From assembly GCA_964019165.1 (NCBI GenBank), contig OZ025286.1, positions 10,100,688-10,164,687 of the forward strand: a stretch of DNA of 64,000 nt. The letters run 5' to 3'. Source of the DNA: Mastigias papua (lineage: Eukaryota; Cnidaria; Scyphozoa; Rhizostomeae; Mastigiidae). The position numbers were made by a program, and so were the translations under genes. A model generated the notes under the pieces. That model saw only the letters and a program-made list of their open reading frames with translations, was not told where the DNA came from and did no database searches. Numbering within the stretch: position 1 is the first letter of the stretch; each line of letters opens with the position of its first letter. This document shows, piece by piece, positions 24,316 through 33,227 of this stretch.

Positions 24316-24528
24316 GAGGATTGAAATGCGTTTAAGTGCATGGAGCTTTTGACTAGCTTTTTTGCATAGGGTTTAGACATGCTTTTTAAAACTTAATTTC
24401 TTACCAAGAGTGATGTCCAATAACTTTTTCATTGTCATTTCTTCTATCTGAACTTCTCCAACGTGCATATTAACCTTTTCTTTGCTACTCCCAAAAATAG
24501 TACGGTGACATTTGTCAATTGTATCACA

Positions 24529-25035
24529 TGATATGGACATGTGTCATTTAATATGGACATGTGTCATTTAATATAGACAGGTGTCATTTAATATGGACAT
24601 GTGTCATTTAATATGGACATGTGTCATTTACTACGGACATGTGTCATTTCATATGGACATGTGTCATTTAATATGGACATGTGTCATTTACCATGGACAT
24701 GTGTCATTTACTACGGACATGTGTCATTTAATATGGACATGTGTCATTTAATATGGACATGTGTCATTTAATATGGACATGTATCATTTAATATGGACAT
24801 GTGTCATTTACTACGGACATGTGTCATTTAATATGGACATGTGTCATTTAATATGGACATGTGTCATTTAATATGGACATGTGTCATTTAATATGGACAT
24901 GTGTCATTTAATATGGACATGTGTCATTTAATATGGACATGTATCATTTAATATGGACATGTGTCATTTACTATGGACATGTGTCATTTAATATGGACAT
25001 GTGTCATTTAATATGGACATGTGTCATTTAATATG
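24529..25035. repeat. 20-bp tandem repeat (minisatellite), ~25 copies
   Basis: The unit is 'atatggacatgtgtcattta' with variants 'ctacggac', 'ccatggac' and 'gtatcatt'. The repeats are head-to-tail without spacers, so this is not a CRISPR array. It replaces the reverse transcriptase core of the surrounding minus-strand LINE. Confidence 0.95.
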
Positions 25036-25493
25036 CAAAACTTGCTCATACAGGAGTCGCTGGAAAATCTTAGAAACTGAAGACAGAACGGCAATCGGCC
25101 TGTAGTTGTTCTTGTTGAAAGCATCGCGTTTTGTGAAGAGTGAGGAAATGTCCCCAGATGTCAGTTCGTTGGGAAAATGGTTTTTGATTGTACATGAGTT
25201 GTAAGTGCTACACAAGTATTGTAAGAGTAAATCGGAATTTTCTTTTAGAAGTTTAGCTAGAATGCTGTCCATTGGATATGCTTTCTTTTGATCTAGTCTT
25301 TCTATCTGAGTCATTACTTCCTCTGCGGAGGAAGGCCGAAATTCACATATGTGAGTGGGACGAAATTTTTCTTTTATGTTCTTAATGCTTGAGTGTGAGG
25401 TGTATTTAGTTATAGCGATTTCAACAAGATCGCCGATATCCTGGGTTGCTACAGTATTTTTTCCTGTTTCCTCTGTACCCTCTATACCTAGTG
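25036..25493 (-). pseudogene. LINE reverse transcriptase N-terminal fragment
   Basis: The minus-strand frame reads EFRPSSAEEVMTQIERLDQK, AYPMDSILAKLLKENSDLLL, FPNELTSGDISSLFTKRDAF and NNYRPIAVLSSVSKIFQRLL, the segment leading into the polymerase (motifs 0-1). Its upstream part was cut by the transposon at 25494, its downstream part by the minisatellite. Confidence 0.8.
25488..25493. repeat. target-site duplication, left
   Basis: 'ctagtg', repeated exactly at 29101-29106 on the other side of the transposon. Confidence 0.9.
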
Positions 25494-25747
25494 TATGGTG
25501 GCCCATCGTTATCACTTAAAAATTTCAAGTGAAATTTGTTTTTTTGTAAAACTAAACTCATTCTCATTTTATTTTCAATTGCAAACACGAATGTAATTTT
25601 GAATAAAAGCAAATTTAAAAATTTTTCTCACTTTAATTTTCAATCTATGACAAAAATGATTTTCCATTTGATTTTGATTTTGATTTTTTACTTTTGACAA
25701 ACGGCCCAGCGTTATCAACCTCGTTATAGAAATAATCAGAAAGAGGT
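25494..25747 (+). repeat. transposon terminal inverted repeat, left
   Basis: 254 bp, begins TATGGTGGCCCATCG. It appears identical to the reverse complement of 28847-29100. The transposase start codon lies 12 bp inside its inner edge, so this TIR probably holds the promoter for the transposase. Confidence 0.93.
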
Positions 25748-25759
25748 AGATCATAGAAA

Positions 25760-26983
25760 ATGGCTGCTTCTCAAAATGAGTGGATAGATGATGAGCAGCT
25801 GAGAACTGATCTAGACAAATATGTGCGAAGCAATATGAAGAGAAGTGAAGTTTTGCACTTTGTAGAGAGAGACTATGCTTCTTACAGCTGGAGTCTGGCA
25901 ACTCTAGACAGGCGTCTAAGATATTTTGGAATTTCATACATAAACTATGATACACCATTAGATGAGGTTTCTGGCGCTATTCAAAAGGAATTAGACGGTG
26001 CAGGCAAGCTCTTGGGGTACCGTGCAATGAACCAAAAGTTACGGATAAAACACAATATCAAGGTTCCAAGACACCTTGTTCATAATGTTATGGCAGACCT
26101 GGACCCTGAAGGCTTAGACGGAAGAAATTTGAAGAAAAAAGCAAAGAGGAAAAAGATCAATTTTACATCATATGGTCCACTTTGGCTTGTTTCTTTGGAT
26201 GGCCATGACAAACTTTGTGGATACCAAAACTCGACGTTTCCATTTGGCATATATGGATGTATGGATACATTTTCAAGAAAGATTCTTTTTTTGTTTTTGT
26301 CATACTCTAACTCAAATCCAGAAATTGTGGGCAGAAAGTATTTGGAATATCTGTATGAAACACGTGTCCTTCCTTGTTACCTACGTATAGACAAGGGAAC
26401 TGAGACAGGAAAAATGTCAACAATTCATGCATACTTGACAGAGAAGCTTGGAGATATGGAGGATAGCACAGATGCAATCATATACGGACCATCTACATCA
26501 AACAAAATTGAGCGTTGGTGGCGTGACCTGCATGAACGTCTGGAAAAGTATTTTAAAGAGCAACTGACAAAGCTATTGAGAGAGGGAGATTATGATCCAC
26601 ATGATATCAATGATAGGCAGCTTCTATATTATGCATTCAAACCAGTAATAGAGAATGAATGTTCTTCCTTTGTGGAAAACTGGAATACCCACAGGATAAG
26701 AAGACAGAAAATAGAGCTTCCATCAGGAGTTCCTGATCACATGTTTGCTTTTCCTACCTGTTATGGAGGCAAACAGTGTGGTATTGCTATCCCAGATGAT
26801 AGTCTCACAGAAGTAGCTGCATTATCAGGAGTCTTGGAAGCCTCCACAGATGTTTATGATGAACATTTGTATAGGAAATGCACGCAAATATTACCCAGTC
26901 CTGATAAATTAAAACCCAATGAGCTTATGGAAGCATACAAATTTCTCAGACATCACTACAGGAGAAACAAGGAAGGTTATTAG
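25760..26983 (+). CDS. integrase-type DDE transposase (IS3EU-like)
   Basis: 407 residues, intronless, intact. The N-terminal ~125 residues are helical, with a helix-turn-helix-like IS3 OrfA/B feel (SLATLDRRLRYFGISY, GYRAMNQKLRIKHN) and a basic stretch KKKAKRKK before the core. Catalytic residues are visible at Asp147 (VSLDGHDKL), Asp211 (RIDKGTETG) and Glu251 (GPSTSNKIERWWRDL), a retroviral-integrase-fold triad that cuts and joins transposon ends. The C-terminal ~130 residues follow with WNTHRIRR. The start at 25760 gives the full N terminus and sits just inside the left TIR. It should act in the nucleus on the 254-bp TIRs. Similar proteins are annotated as integrase-core proteins in fish and invertebrates. 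Confidence 0.9.
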   Translation: MAASQNEWIDDEQLRTDLDKYVRSNMKRSEVLHFVERDYASYSWSLATLDRRLRYFGISYINYDTPLDEVSGAIQKELDGAGKLLGYRAMNQKLRIKHNIKVPRHLVHNVMADLDPEGLDGRNLKKKAKRKKINFTSYGPLWLVSLDGHDKLCGYQNSTFPFGIYGCMDTFSRKILFLFLSYSNSNPEIVGRKYLEYLYETRVLPCYLRIDKGTETGKMSTIHAYLTEKLGDMEDSTDAIIYGPSTSNKIERWWRDLHERLEKYFKEQLTKLLREGDYDPHDINDRQLLYYAFKPVIENECSSFVENWNTHRIRRQKIELPSGVPDHMFAFPTCYGGKQCGIAIPDDSLTEVAALSGVLEASTDVYDEHLYRKCTQILPSPDKLKPNELMEAYKFLRHHYRRNKEGY

Positions 26984-27459
26984 AGCTTACAATTTTTCAT
27001 TGGAAAAACTCAGTGTTTAAAAGAAGACATACTTATATATATCAAAAAGCCACTTTTCAATCACTCAATATTTTAACAGATTTAGAAACAAAACATCCAA
27101 CTACTCTTGAGTACCAAAGAATTGTCTCCCTTACTCCCATGAGATTTTTATGAGCAAAATTGAATTTGCTTCCTTAGAGGGTTTTCTCTTATATAATGTA
27201 TTAATGGGTAGTTGCAAGAATTATTATTTGATTGAACTAAGTGTATGAAAGCAAGCATGGAACTTGATAATCATTCAATATATCAATGTTTTCTATCCTC
27301 TAGTTCCCATTCTAATGCTGAATCATTAATTTTCAGGAAACTTTTTGACGTATTGTTTACACCTTTCTCCCAATTATTTGGTTATCAAGAGTATATAATG
27401 TGTAAGAAACATTGTATAAAACTGAAATATGAAAATAATATCACTCTTTCTTTACTTGT
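26984..27459. other. intergenic spacer between the two convergent transposon genes
   Basis: 476 bp, AT-rich, between the stop codons of transposase and kinase. It must hold the 3' ends of both transcripts. A + strand frame at 27245-27610 overlaps the kinase end and shows no family features. Confidence 0.6.
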
Positions 27460-28743
27460 TTATTCTGAAATGTCTAGCATATCACAATATTTGTTACAAA
27501 TGTGCTCTTCAAAGAATTTTTTAATTCCAAATGAAGAAGTGTTACCAGCACAGAAATATAATTCACCACTGTCATCACAAAGGGTTTCTGTTGCAATTTC
27601 TGGGTCATAAAGTGTAAAGCCAGATCCTTGGATGTCAAGTAGCATGAGCTTTTTGTCTGACATCACATAAGTGAAATGAGCAAAGCATTCTGCCTTTGCA
27701 AATATTTCCTCCTCATTTTTATCAGCAGGATTAAGGTTTACTTTACCATCATTGTTTATGTACTTGATGAATTTCCCTTCAACAAATTCTTCAACTGTGA
27801 TTGGTAAATCTTTGAAAGTAGAATAATAAGTTTTTCTGTAATGAAAGGTTTCACCAAACTGAACAGGAACTCTCCTGCTGAATTGCTTTGCCATGCTTCT
27901 TGCTACAGCATGGAGTTGAACTTGCTTTCTTGTATGATCCTCAATGGAAATATGCAGATCATCAGTTATTGCTTTGATTGCACCATTCTGGTACTTCTTA
28001 ACAACCCACTTTCTACTTGGAAGTTTAGAGCTTTGGGCATAAGCATTATGTGCATCACGAAAGCCACCATGTGCAAATTTCAGCTCATCAATCATAAACT
28101 CAACAGATGCTGCCTCATTCCAAGATCTCAACTCAATATCAAATTCTTCAAGGTGCAATATTACTCTCTCCTGCTGCAGAGGTTTTACTAGCTTTCCAGC
28201 TTTCAAAAGATCTGCTACAGACACTGATTTGGGGCTCACCACAGAGGTTTCTCCAATGCATTCGGTAATTGCACCAACTGAACTGCTACTACTTGCTGCT
28301 GGGGACTTCATACAATGCTTCTTGTACTCCCTCCACTCAGGCTTGAAATCAACCTCAGGCACTGTTCCAATAGGTTGCACAAATCTGATGAGGTAAACTT
28401 TCTTGCCTTTAACTTGTTCCATAGTGGAGCAAGAAGGGCCACGGTCTGAGGCTAGAATGTCGCAAGAACCTGCCGGAGCATTGTAAAAACTTTCGCAAGC
28501 GGTTTTTATGTTCTCTATGTTGAGTTCATCATATTTGCATGCAAATGGTACAAAGTCTCTGGTATCCATAGGCTCATACTTCTTCATGCGACCTGATGGG
28601 AGAGTTGACATCCTTTGAACAAGAATGTCTCCAGGCACTTTACCAAAACTCTTACGACAATTAATACCCTGCGCCCTTTTCAACCCGATTCGTTTTTCAA
28701 GGTCGGCCCAAGTTTCTTTGCCAATTCCGGTCTTCTTGTTCAT
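27460..28743 (-). CDS. alpha-type (MHCK/EF2K/TRPM7-like) protein kinase carried by the transposon
   Basis: 427 residues, intronless, no stop or frameshift. Residues ~190-427 form an alpha-kinase domain: Lys in KWVVKKY (~249-250) for ATP, VEEFVEGKFIKYINNDG (318-334), the zinc/structural AHFTY with His356, catalytic LDIQG (Asp370, Gln372), LYDP (Asp380), and the zinc cluster HICNKYC (His414, Cys416, Cys420). All match invariant positions of TRPM7/EF2K-type kinases, which phosphorylate Ser/Thr. Residues 1-~150 match nothing I recognise; they include KKTGIGKETWADLEKRIGLK and a cysteine-containing DILASDRGPSCSTMEQ, followed by a serine-rich linker (150-175). Convergent with the transposase; its start lies about 100 bp inside the right TIR. 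Likely a captured gene kept under selection; substrate unknown. Confidence 0.88.
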   Translation of the reverse strand: MNKKTGIGKETWADLEKRIGLKRAQGINCRKSFGKVPGDILVQRMSTLPSGRMKKYEPMDTRDFVPFACKYDELNIENIKTACESFYNAPAGSCDILASDRGPSCSTMEQVKGKKVYLIRFVQPIGTVPEVDFKPEWREYKKHCMKSPAASSSSSVGAITECIGETSVVSPKSVSVADLLKAGKLVKPLQQERVILHLEEFDIELRSWNEAASVEFMIDELKFAHGGFRDAHNAYAQSSKLPSRKWVVKKYQNGAIKAITDDLHISIEDHTRKQVQLHAVARSMAKQFSRRVPVQFGETFHYRKTYYSTFKDLPITVEEFVEGKFIKYINNDGKVNLNPADKNEEEIFAKAECFAHFTYVMSDKKLMLLDIQGSGFTLYDPEIATETLCDDSGELYFCAGNTSSFGIKKFFEEHICNKYCDMLDISE

Positions 28744-28846
28744 AATGGAGAAATAGAATATGTTTTCAAAAGCAGGTAATCGCTATTAATTACAGCTATC
28801 GCCAAGGAAGCTGATAAAATTCTGCAAATCAGAAGATCATGTGCCG

Positions 28847-29100
28847 ACCTCTTTCTGATTATTTCTATAACGAGGTTGATAACGCTGGGCCGTTTGTCAA
28901 AAGTAAAAAATCAAAATCAAAATCAAATGGAAAATCATTTTTGTCATAGATTGAAAATTAAAGTGAGAAAAATTTTTAAATTTGCTTTTATTCAAAATTA
29001 CATTCGTGTTTGCAATTGAAAATAAAATGAGAATGAGTTTAGTTTTACAAAAAAACAAATTTCACTTGAAATTTTTAAGTGATAACGATGGGCCACCATA
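28847..29100 (-). repeat. transposon terminal inverted repeat, right
   Basis: 254 bp, ends CGATGGGCCACCATA; mirror image of 25494-25747. It lies 103 bp upstream of the kinase start codon and may provide its promoter, so one TIR sequence could drive both genes. Confidence 0.93.
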
Positions 29101-29106
29101 CTAGTG
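29101..29106. repeat. target-site duplication, right
   Basis: 'ctagtg', identical to 25488-25493. Confidence 0.9.
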
Positions 29107-29700
29107 AACTCGTTATATTGACCAAATACTCGTTAGAGATTTCTGCAACAGATTCATCATTGCAGATTATCAAGTTAGAAGAGTTTCTAATTGTGCCAGA
29201 AAAGAGGGACTTTACTGTCTTCCAGAATTTCGATTGTCATGTAAACTTTTTGGATCCAAATTTTTGTAGTAGTTTCGCTTAGCCTCACGCAAAAGTTTAA
29301 GACATAAGTTTCTCTGGCTTTTGAAAGCTTTTCTATTATCGTCAGTTCTGTCTTTGTTATATTTATTGTGGAGTGAGTTGGATTCATAATGGCATTCCTA
29401 AATGCTTTTGTCATAAAAGGTCAATCATTTGCTCTAATAAGCTTCTTTTTGAATGGGGCATGCTTATTTAAAATGCCTAATACTGTGGCATCAAAGACAT
29501 AATAGATATTGGAAGCCTCCTGGTTTGTCTAAGGAGACTATCTTTGAGGTCTTTTCTAAATCTATGAATATCAAATTTACGATAGTCTCGCTACTTAATG
29601 ATCTAAAAGGGGCCCTCAGATCATATCGAGCAGCCCCTATAGAGCTTAAGCTTAAAGAGATTGATCCATTACAGATGAAACGACAGAGCCTTAAGGAGAA
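29107..29700 (-). pseudogene. LINE ORF2 linker region
   Basis: The minus strand across several frames gives DYRKFDIHRFRKDLKDS, then FMTKAFRNAIMNPTHS-like and KKFT, FWKTVKSLFSGTIRNS and NEYLVNITSSLV, typical of the segment between endonuclease and polymerase in CR1/L2 LINEs. It is upstream (on the minus strand) of 25493 and was separated from it by the transposon. Confidence 0.65.
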
Positions 29701-29833
29701 AGATCGTTTTGAAGCCTATCTTCATGAGTTTATCGGAAGCTTTCAAGACACCTTTAGCATTTTTATATGTATCATTTTGTACATTGGAGCTAGTACACTT
29801 CCAAGACCTCCCACTTCTCAGTTTGTGGAAGAT

Positions 29834-30100
29834 ATTATATCATATCATATCATATCATATCATATCATATCATATCATATCATATCATATCATATCATTT
29901 CATATCATATCATATCATATCATATCATATCATATCATATCATATCATATCATATCATATCATATCATATCATATCATATCATATCATATCATATCATAT
30001 CATATCATATCATATCATATCATATCATATCATATCATATCATATCATATCATATCATATCATATCATATCATATCATATCATATCATATCATATCATAT
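29834..30100. repeat. (ATATC)n pentanucleotide microsatellite
   Basis: About 265 bp of 'atatc' units with a single 'atttc' variant near 29895. It lies immediately beyond the 3' end of the minus-strand LINE at 30101-31310 and probably grew from that LINE's tail. Confidence 0.97.
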
Positions 30101-31310
30101 ATTTATTTAAAGTAGGCCAGTAAAAAAAGAATAGCTAAATTAAAGCTAATTAAAGCCGACTATTAACAGTATACATTAATTATAATAAAAACTATTGATA
30201 AATATTACAGTATAAAAGTGCTAAAAGGTCTTACCTGTTAGAAACCCAACTTTCGTTACCGCAAATCCTCGAATAAGCCCCCGAGGGCTTATTAGCAAAA
30301 ATGAATTTTTGGGTGGGGGCTTATTCGAGGGAGGGTTATTTCAAAGTCTGGCATTTTCAAAGTCTCAAAGGTTGACATAGAAAACAACACAATTTTCTCA
30401 ATCAACTAAATTTTGAGCTTCTAGTTACAGAAGCTGATATCGTTCAAAGAGTTACAAAGTGTTGTGTGAAGATTTAACAAACATTATAATATTTCTATTA
30501 TCACGACAGTCGCGTTTCCCTTTGCATTTTCGCCTCCATTCAAAGGAAGTAATACTGTACAGCTATTGTACTGTGAGGGCTTCTTAAAATAAGATATCAT
30601 TCTACAATCATACTTCCCTCGAATAAGCCCCCATGGGGGCTTATACGAGGAGCGCTTATTCGGAGGTAGGGGCTTATTCGAGGATTTACGGTATATATAC
30701 TTTGCAAGGGCTACAGTTGCTTTCTCCACCATTCCAACATCTAATTTGTTTCTTGAAGATAGGCATGCTGTTTAATTGTTTTATTTCTTGCGGTAAAATC
30801 TGCCACAGTTTATTTTCAAGGTGTGGAATGGACTTAACTCCAAAGGACGTCGTTTGTACTTTTGGCAGTTGAGCGTCACCGCAACGCCTTAGACTGTAGC
30901 TAATATTTAGTTGCATGAAATATTAGAGAGTTTCTTAACACTACCTGACATTGTGTGAATTTTGTTGAGGGAAGCTGAATGTTCAAGCCAAACTTTATTT
31001 TGGAAAGAAAGATGTTACTGAGACTATTACTTATAGAGAGTCTAGCTATTGGCGTATACATCTGGCAACCATGTTATCAAGGTTTTCATAAATCAAAGTT
31101 TTTGAGAGATCCGCTACAGTCAAATGCCAACATATTTTTGAGAGGACATATTTTTCGTAAAGAAGCAATTTTTTGTGGGATATATTGGCAGTTGACCAAT
31201 ATCTGACATAAACGAATCTAAAACATCAACTAATTTCAATTTGTGCTTTAGGCCCAACTTACTGAAGTCAAAATATCTCCCGAGATACCGAACGGGATTC
31301 ATCATTATTT
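30101..31310 (-). mobile_element. CR1/L2-like LINE 3' part (minus), split by a MITE
   Basis: The 3' end near 30101 shows 'tttaaagtaggcc' and 'agctaattaaagccgac', the LINE terminal signature. The minus strand at 30686-30916 encodes the C-terminal tail (PKVQTTSFGVKSIPHLENKL, then NGGESNCSPCK with the cysteine tail) and 31120-31305 encodes an earlier piece (YLGRYFDFSKLGLKHKLKLV). The MITE at 30259-30691 interrupts the 3' UTR. Confidence 0.65.
30259..30691. mobile_element. MITE with 'aataagccccc' inverted ends
   Basis: The ends are CCGCAAATCCTCGAATAAGC and its inverse (GCTTATTCGAGGATTTACGG), flanked by TA on both sides, which suggests a mariner-type TA target. Non-coding, about 433 bp. A second copy is at 34371-34777 and a scrap at about 35460-35560. 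Confidence 0.7.
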
Positions 31311-31523
31311 ATAGAAGGAACTGGTTTCGTTCTTAATAACAAGCTTGGGTTGAAATTTTATGAACTTTGTTGATCCTATTCTGATAGCAAAAGTGATACG
31401 TTTATCGACTCTAATGACCATACCTGCCCACTGACACTAGATCAGTGGTAAAACAATTTAGAAGCAACTGGTTTTCCCTTCTATCTCCCGGTAATAGCTA
31501 CCGCATCATATACATACATACAC

Positions 31524-31774
<251 letters not shown>

Positions 31775-31870
31775 GTCTGAATATAGAATTGAGACATGAC
31801 CTGAAAATTTATAGGAAATGTTACTGTACATCTTTCCAACTGAAAAATTTATATCTGATAAAGGTGGCGA

Positions 31871-32323
31871 GCTACACGCTTTTTTTGTAAAGAACCACTT
31901 TATAAGGAACCTACATGTAGAAGGCCGAAATATTTAAAGAACTTGTACTACTAAAGGAAAAATCCCTAAGGAACTTTTCATTCTCAAATTCAGAGTGCTG
32001 TACTCAGATGCAAGTGAAGATTACATTACATTGGATTATATCAATGGAATAGACATGATACTTCTTGATTAAAATTATGCTTTTGCATATATAGAACTTA
32101 TTTTCTGTCGCATTTGTGCTTTTGAGGTTGAGTTCTAGCCATAATTAAAGGTAAAATTCAGAATTTCAATGCTTTTCTAGTGTCTGTGCCATTTTGTGGC
32201 ACTCTATGTGCAGTGAAAATTAAGGAACTTTTAGTACTAGAATTTGATAAAAAGAGGTCCGAAAATAAGGAACTTTTAGAACTAGGCCTTTAGCTAGGTT
32301 CCTTATAAAAAACAGCGTGTATG
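31871..32323. mobile_element. MITE with 'aaggaacctag...aaaagttcctta' ends, copy 1
   Basis: The right end 'aaggaacttttagaactagg' with 'tagctaggttccttataaaa' is inverted relative to the left end 'ttataaggaacctac'. It aligns in reverse complement with 59867-60420. It contains 'gtgccattttgtggcact' and the region 'gcttttgcatatatagaac', which in the other copy is expanded to hundreds of bases of TA. Confidence 0.65.
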
Positions 32324-32894
32324 CCCCCTGTCCCCCTGTTAGGTGGCCCCAGATTAGTCCAGGCTCAGAGACAGAGAAAAGTATAGAAAAGGTAGGATTC
32401 TTAGGTGGAATAAACATTTCCTAAACGATGCCTACAGCGGCCCGTTCATTCCATTGTCCTGGGCACCAGACAAGCTCTAGGTGGGACTGATACTGAGCCA
32501 GAGGATTTGTGTTGTAAAGTAAAAGCATGTTATGTGGCCGGAGTTTAAAAGCGAAAAATCCTCAGATTAAAACGTTGACCGCTTATGTTGAAAGTATCAT
32601 TAAGACGCTGGTTTCATAAAATATTAGATGACTCAATACCAAATCTCCTATAACTTTCTAACTTTCGTAATCCTTCAGAAACAGCAACACATTAGCGTCA
32701 AAGGCACAATATAGGCTGGAAATTACTGTAATGTCGTGGAGTGCACTTCCTCATCGTCCACCGGATACTCCACAGAATTCCGTTCAGTGTGTATTAGTTT
32801 ATGTCATTCTGTTCACTCTTACGTCACAAGTAAAACCACAATTCAACCCGCCCTATGACGATTGTGCCTGTGGATAGTCAACAGGAAGTCGAAG
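32324..32894. other. upstream region of the MMP gene
   Basis: No ORF or repeat recognised. It contains the probable proximal promoter of the gene that starts at 33000. Confidence 0.4.
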
Positions 32895-32898
32895 AGTG

Positions 32899-32909
32899 TT
32901 AATAAAAGG
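32899..32909 (+). promoter_or_regulatory. possible TATA-like element of the MMP gene
   Basis: 'ttaataaaagg' lies about 100 bp upstream of the start codon, with a possible initiator 'ttcagag' about 25 bp downstream. Sequence resemblance only. Confidence 0.3.
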
Positions 32910-32999
32910 TGCGTTGTTCAACGTTCAGAGTAGTGAATTCAGGGAACACAAGGAGAGGTCGAGGACAGAGAGGAGGAACATACAACATATGCAAACAAC

Positions 33000-33227
33000 A
33001 TGAAGTTACAACGATCCTTACATATATTTTTGAGAGCCATGTTCATTGGCATTGTCTTCGGGACTTTCTGTATACACAAATCATTTGGTAGGCCAACAAA
33101 ACTAGAAAATTTTTCTCCACCCGGACCGTCAGACCTTCGTATTGCATTTGCTGATCCAATTGTTGAGGGTCGAAGCAACGCACAAGGACCGAAATTCGAG
33201 GGGAAAAAGAAAGTTCCACGTGCTGCT
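33000..33227 (+). CDS. MMP exon 1: signal peptide and start of propeptide
   Basis: 76 codons. MKLQRSLHIFLRAMFIGIVF gives a basic start and a hydrophobic core typical of a signal peptide, followed by a propeptide lead. Donor 'gctgct|gtaagt', phase 0. The ATG at 33000 was chosen because it opens the signal peptide and no earlier in-frame ATG precedes it after the likely promoter. Confidence 0.88.

Larger units (their letters stand above)
25494..29100. mobile_element. intact IS3EU-like DNA transposon carrying an alpha-kinase gene
   Basis: 3,607 bp bounded by 254-bp terminal inverted repeats that I could align without a mismatch, and by a perfect 6-bp target duplication (ctagtg). It encodes a 407-residue integrase-type DDE transposase (+, 25760-26983) and, tail to tail with it, a 427-residue alpha-type protein kinase (-, 27460-28743). 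Both frames are uninterrupted. A 6-bp duplication plus an IS3/integrase-like transposase match what is known of the eukaryotic IS3EU superfamily; I infer that assignment and cannot search for it. It landed in a degenerate minus-strand LINE. Identical TIRs and intact genes suggest recent insertion. Confidence 0.9.
23640..29829 (-). mobile_element. degenerate CR1/L2-like LINE (minus), interrupted by a minisatellite and a DNA transposon
   Basis: From right to left on the minus strand: a linker region (about 29600-29110, with FDIHRFRKDL and KAFRNAIMN), the start of the reverse transcriptase (25493-25035, with KNNYRPIAVLSSVSKIFQRL), the C-terminal region (24315-24037), and the 3' end with 'ttagctacacc'/'agccaactttaaatga' and a TAAT-rich tail near 23640-23680. 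The 20-bp minisatellite sits where the catalytic core should be, and the IS3-like transposon sits between linker and polymerase. Many stops and frameshifts are present. Confidence 0.75.

Noticed and set aside
24529..25035. Regular short repeats that could suggest a CRISPR array
   Set aside because: The 20-bp units are directly adjacent with no unique spacers, and the genome is eukaryotic. It is a minisatellite.
27460..28743. Kinase as an independent host gene
   Set aside because: It lies wholly between the TIRs and target duplications, is intronless and convergent with the transposase, so it belongs to the transposon as it stands.
29709..30115. Ile-Ser-Tyr-His repeat ORFs
   Set aside because: They are translations of (ATATC)n.
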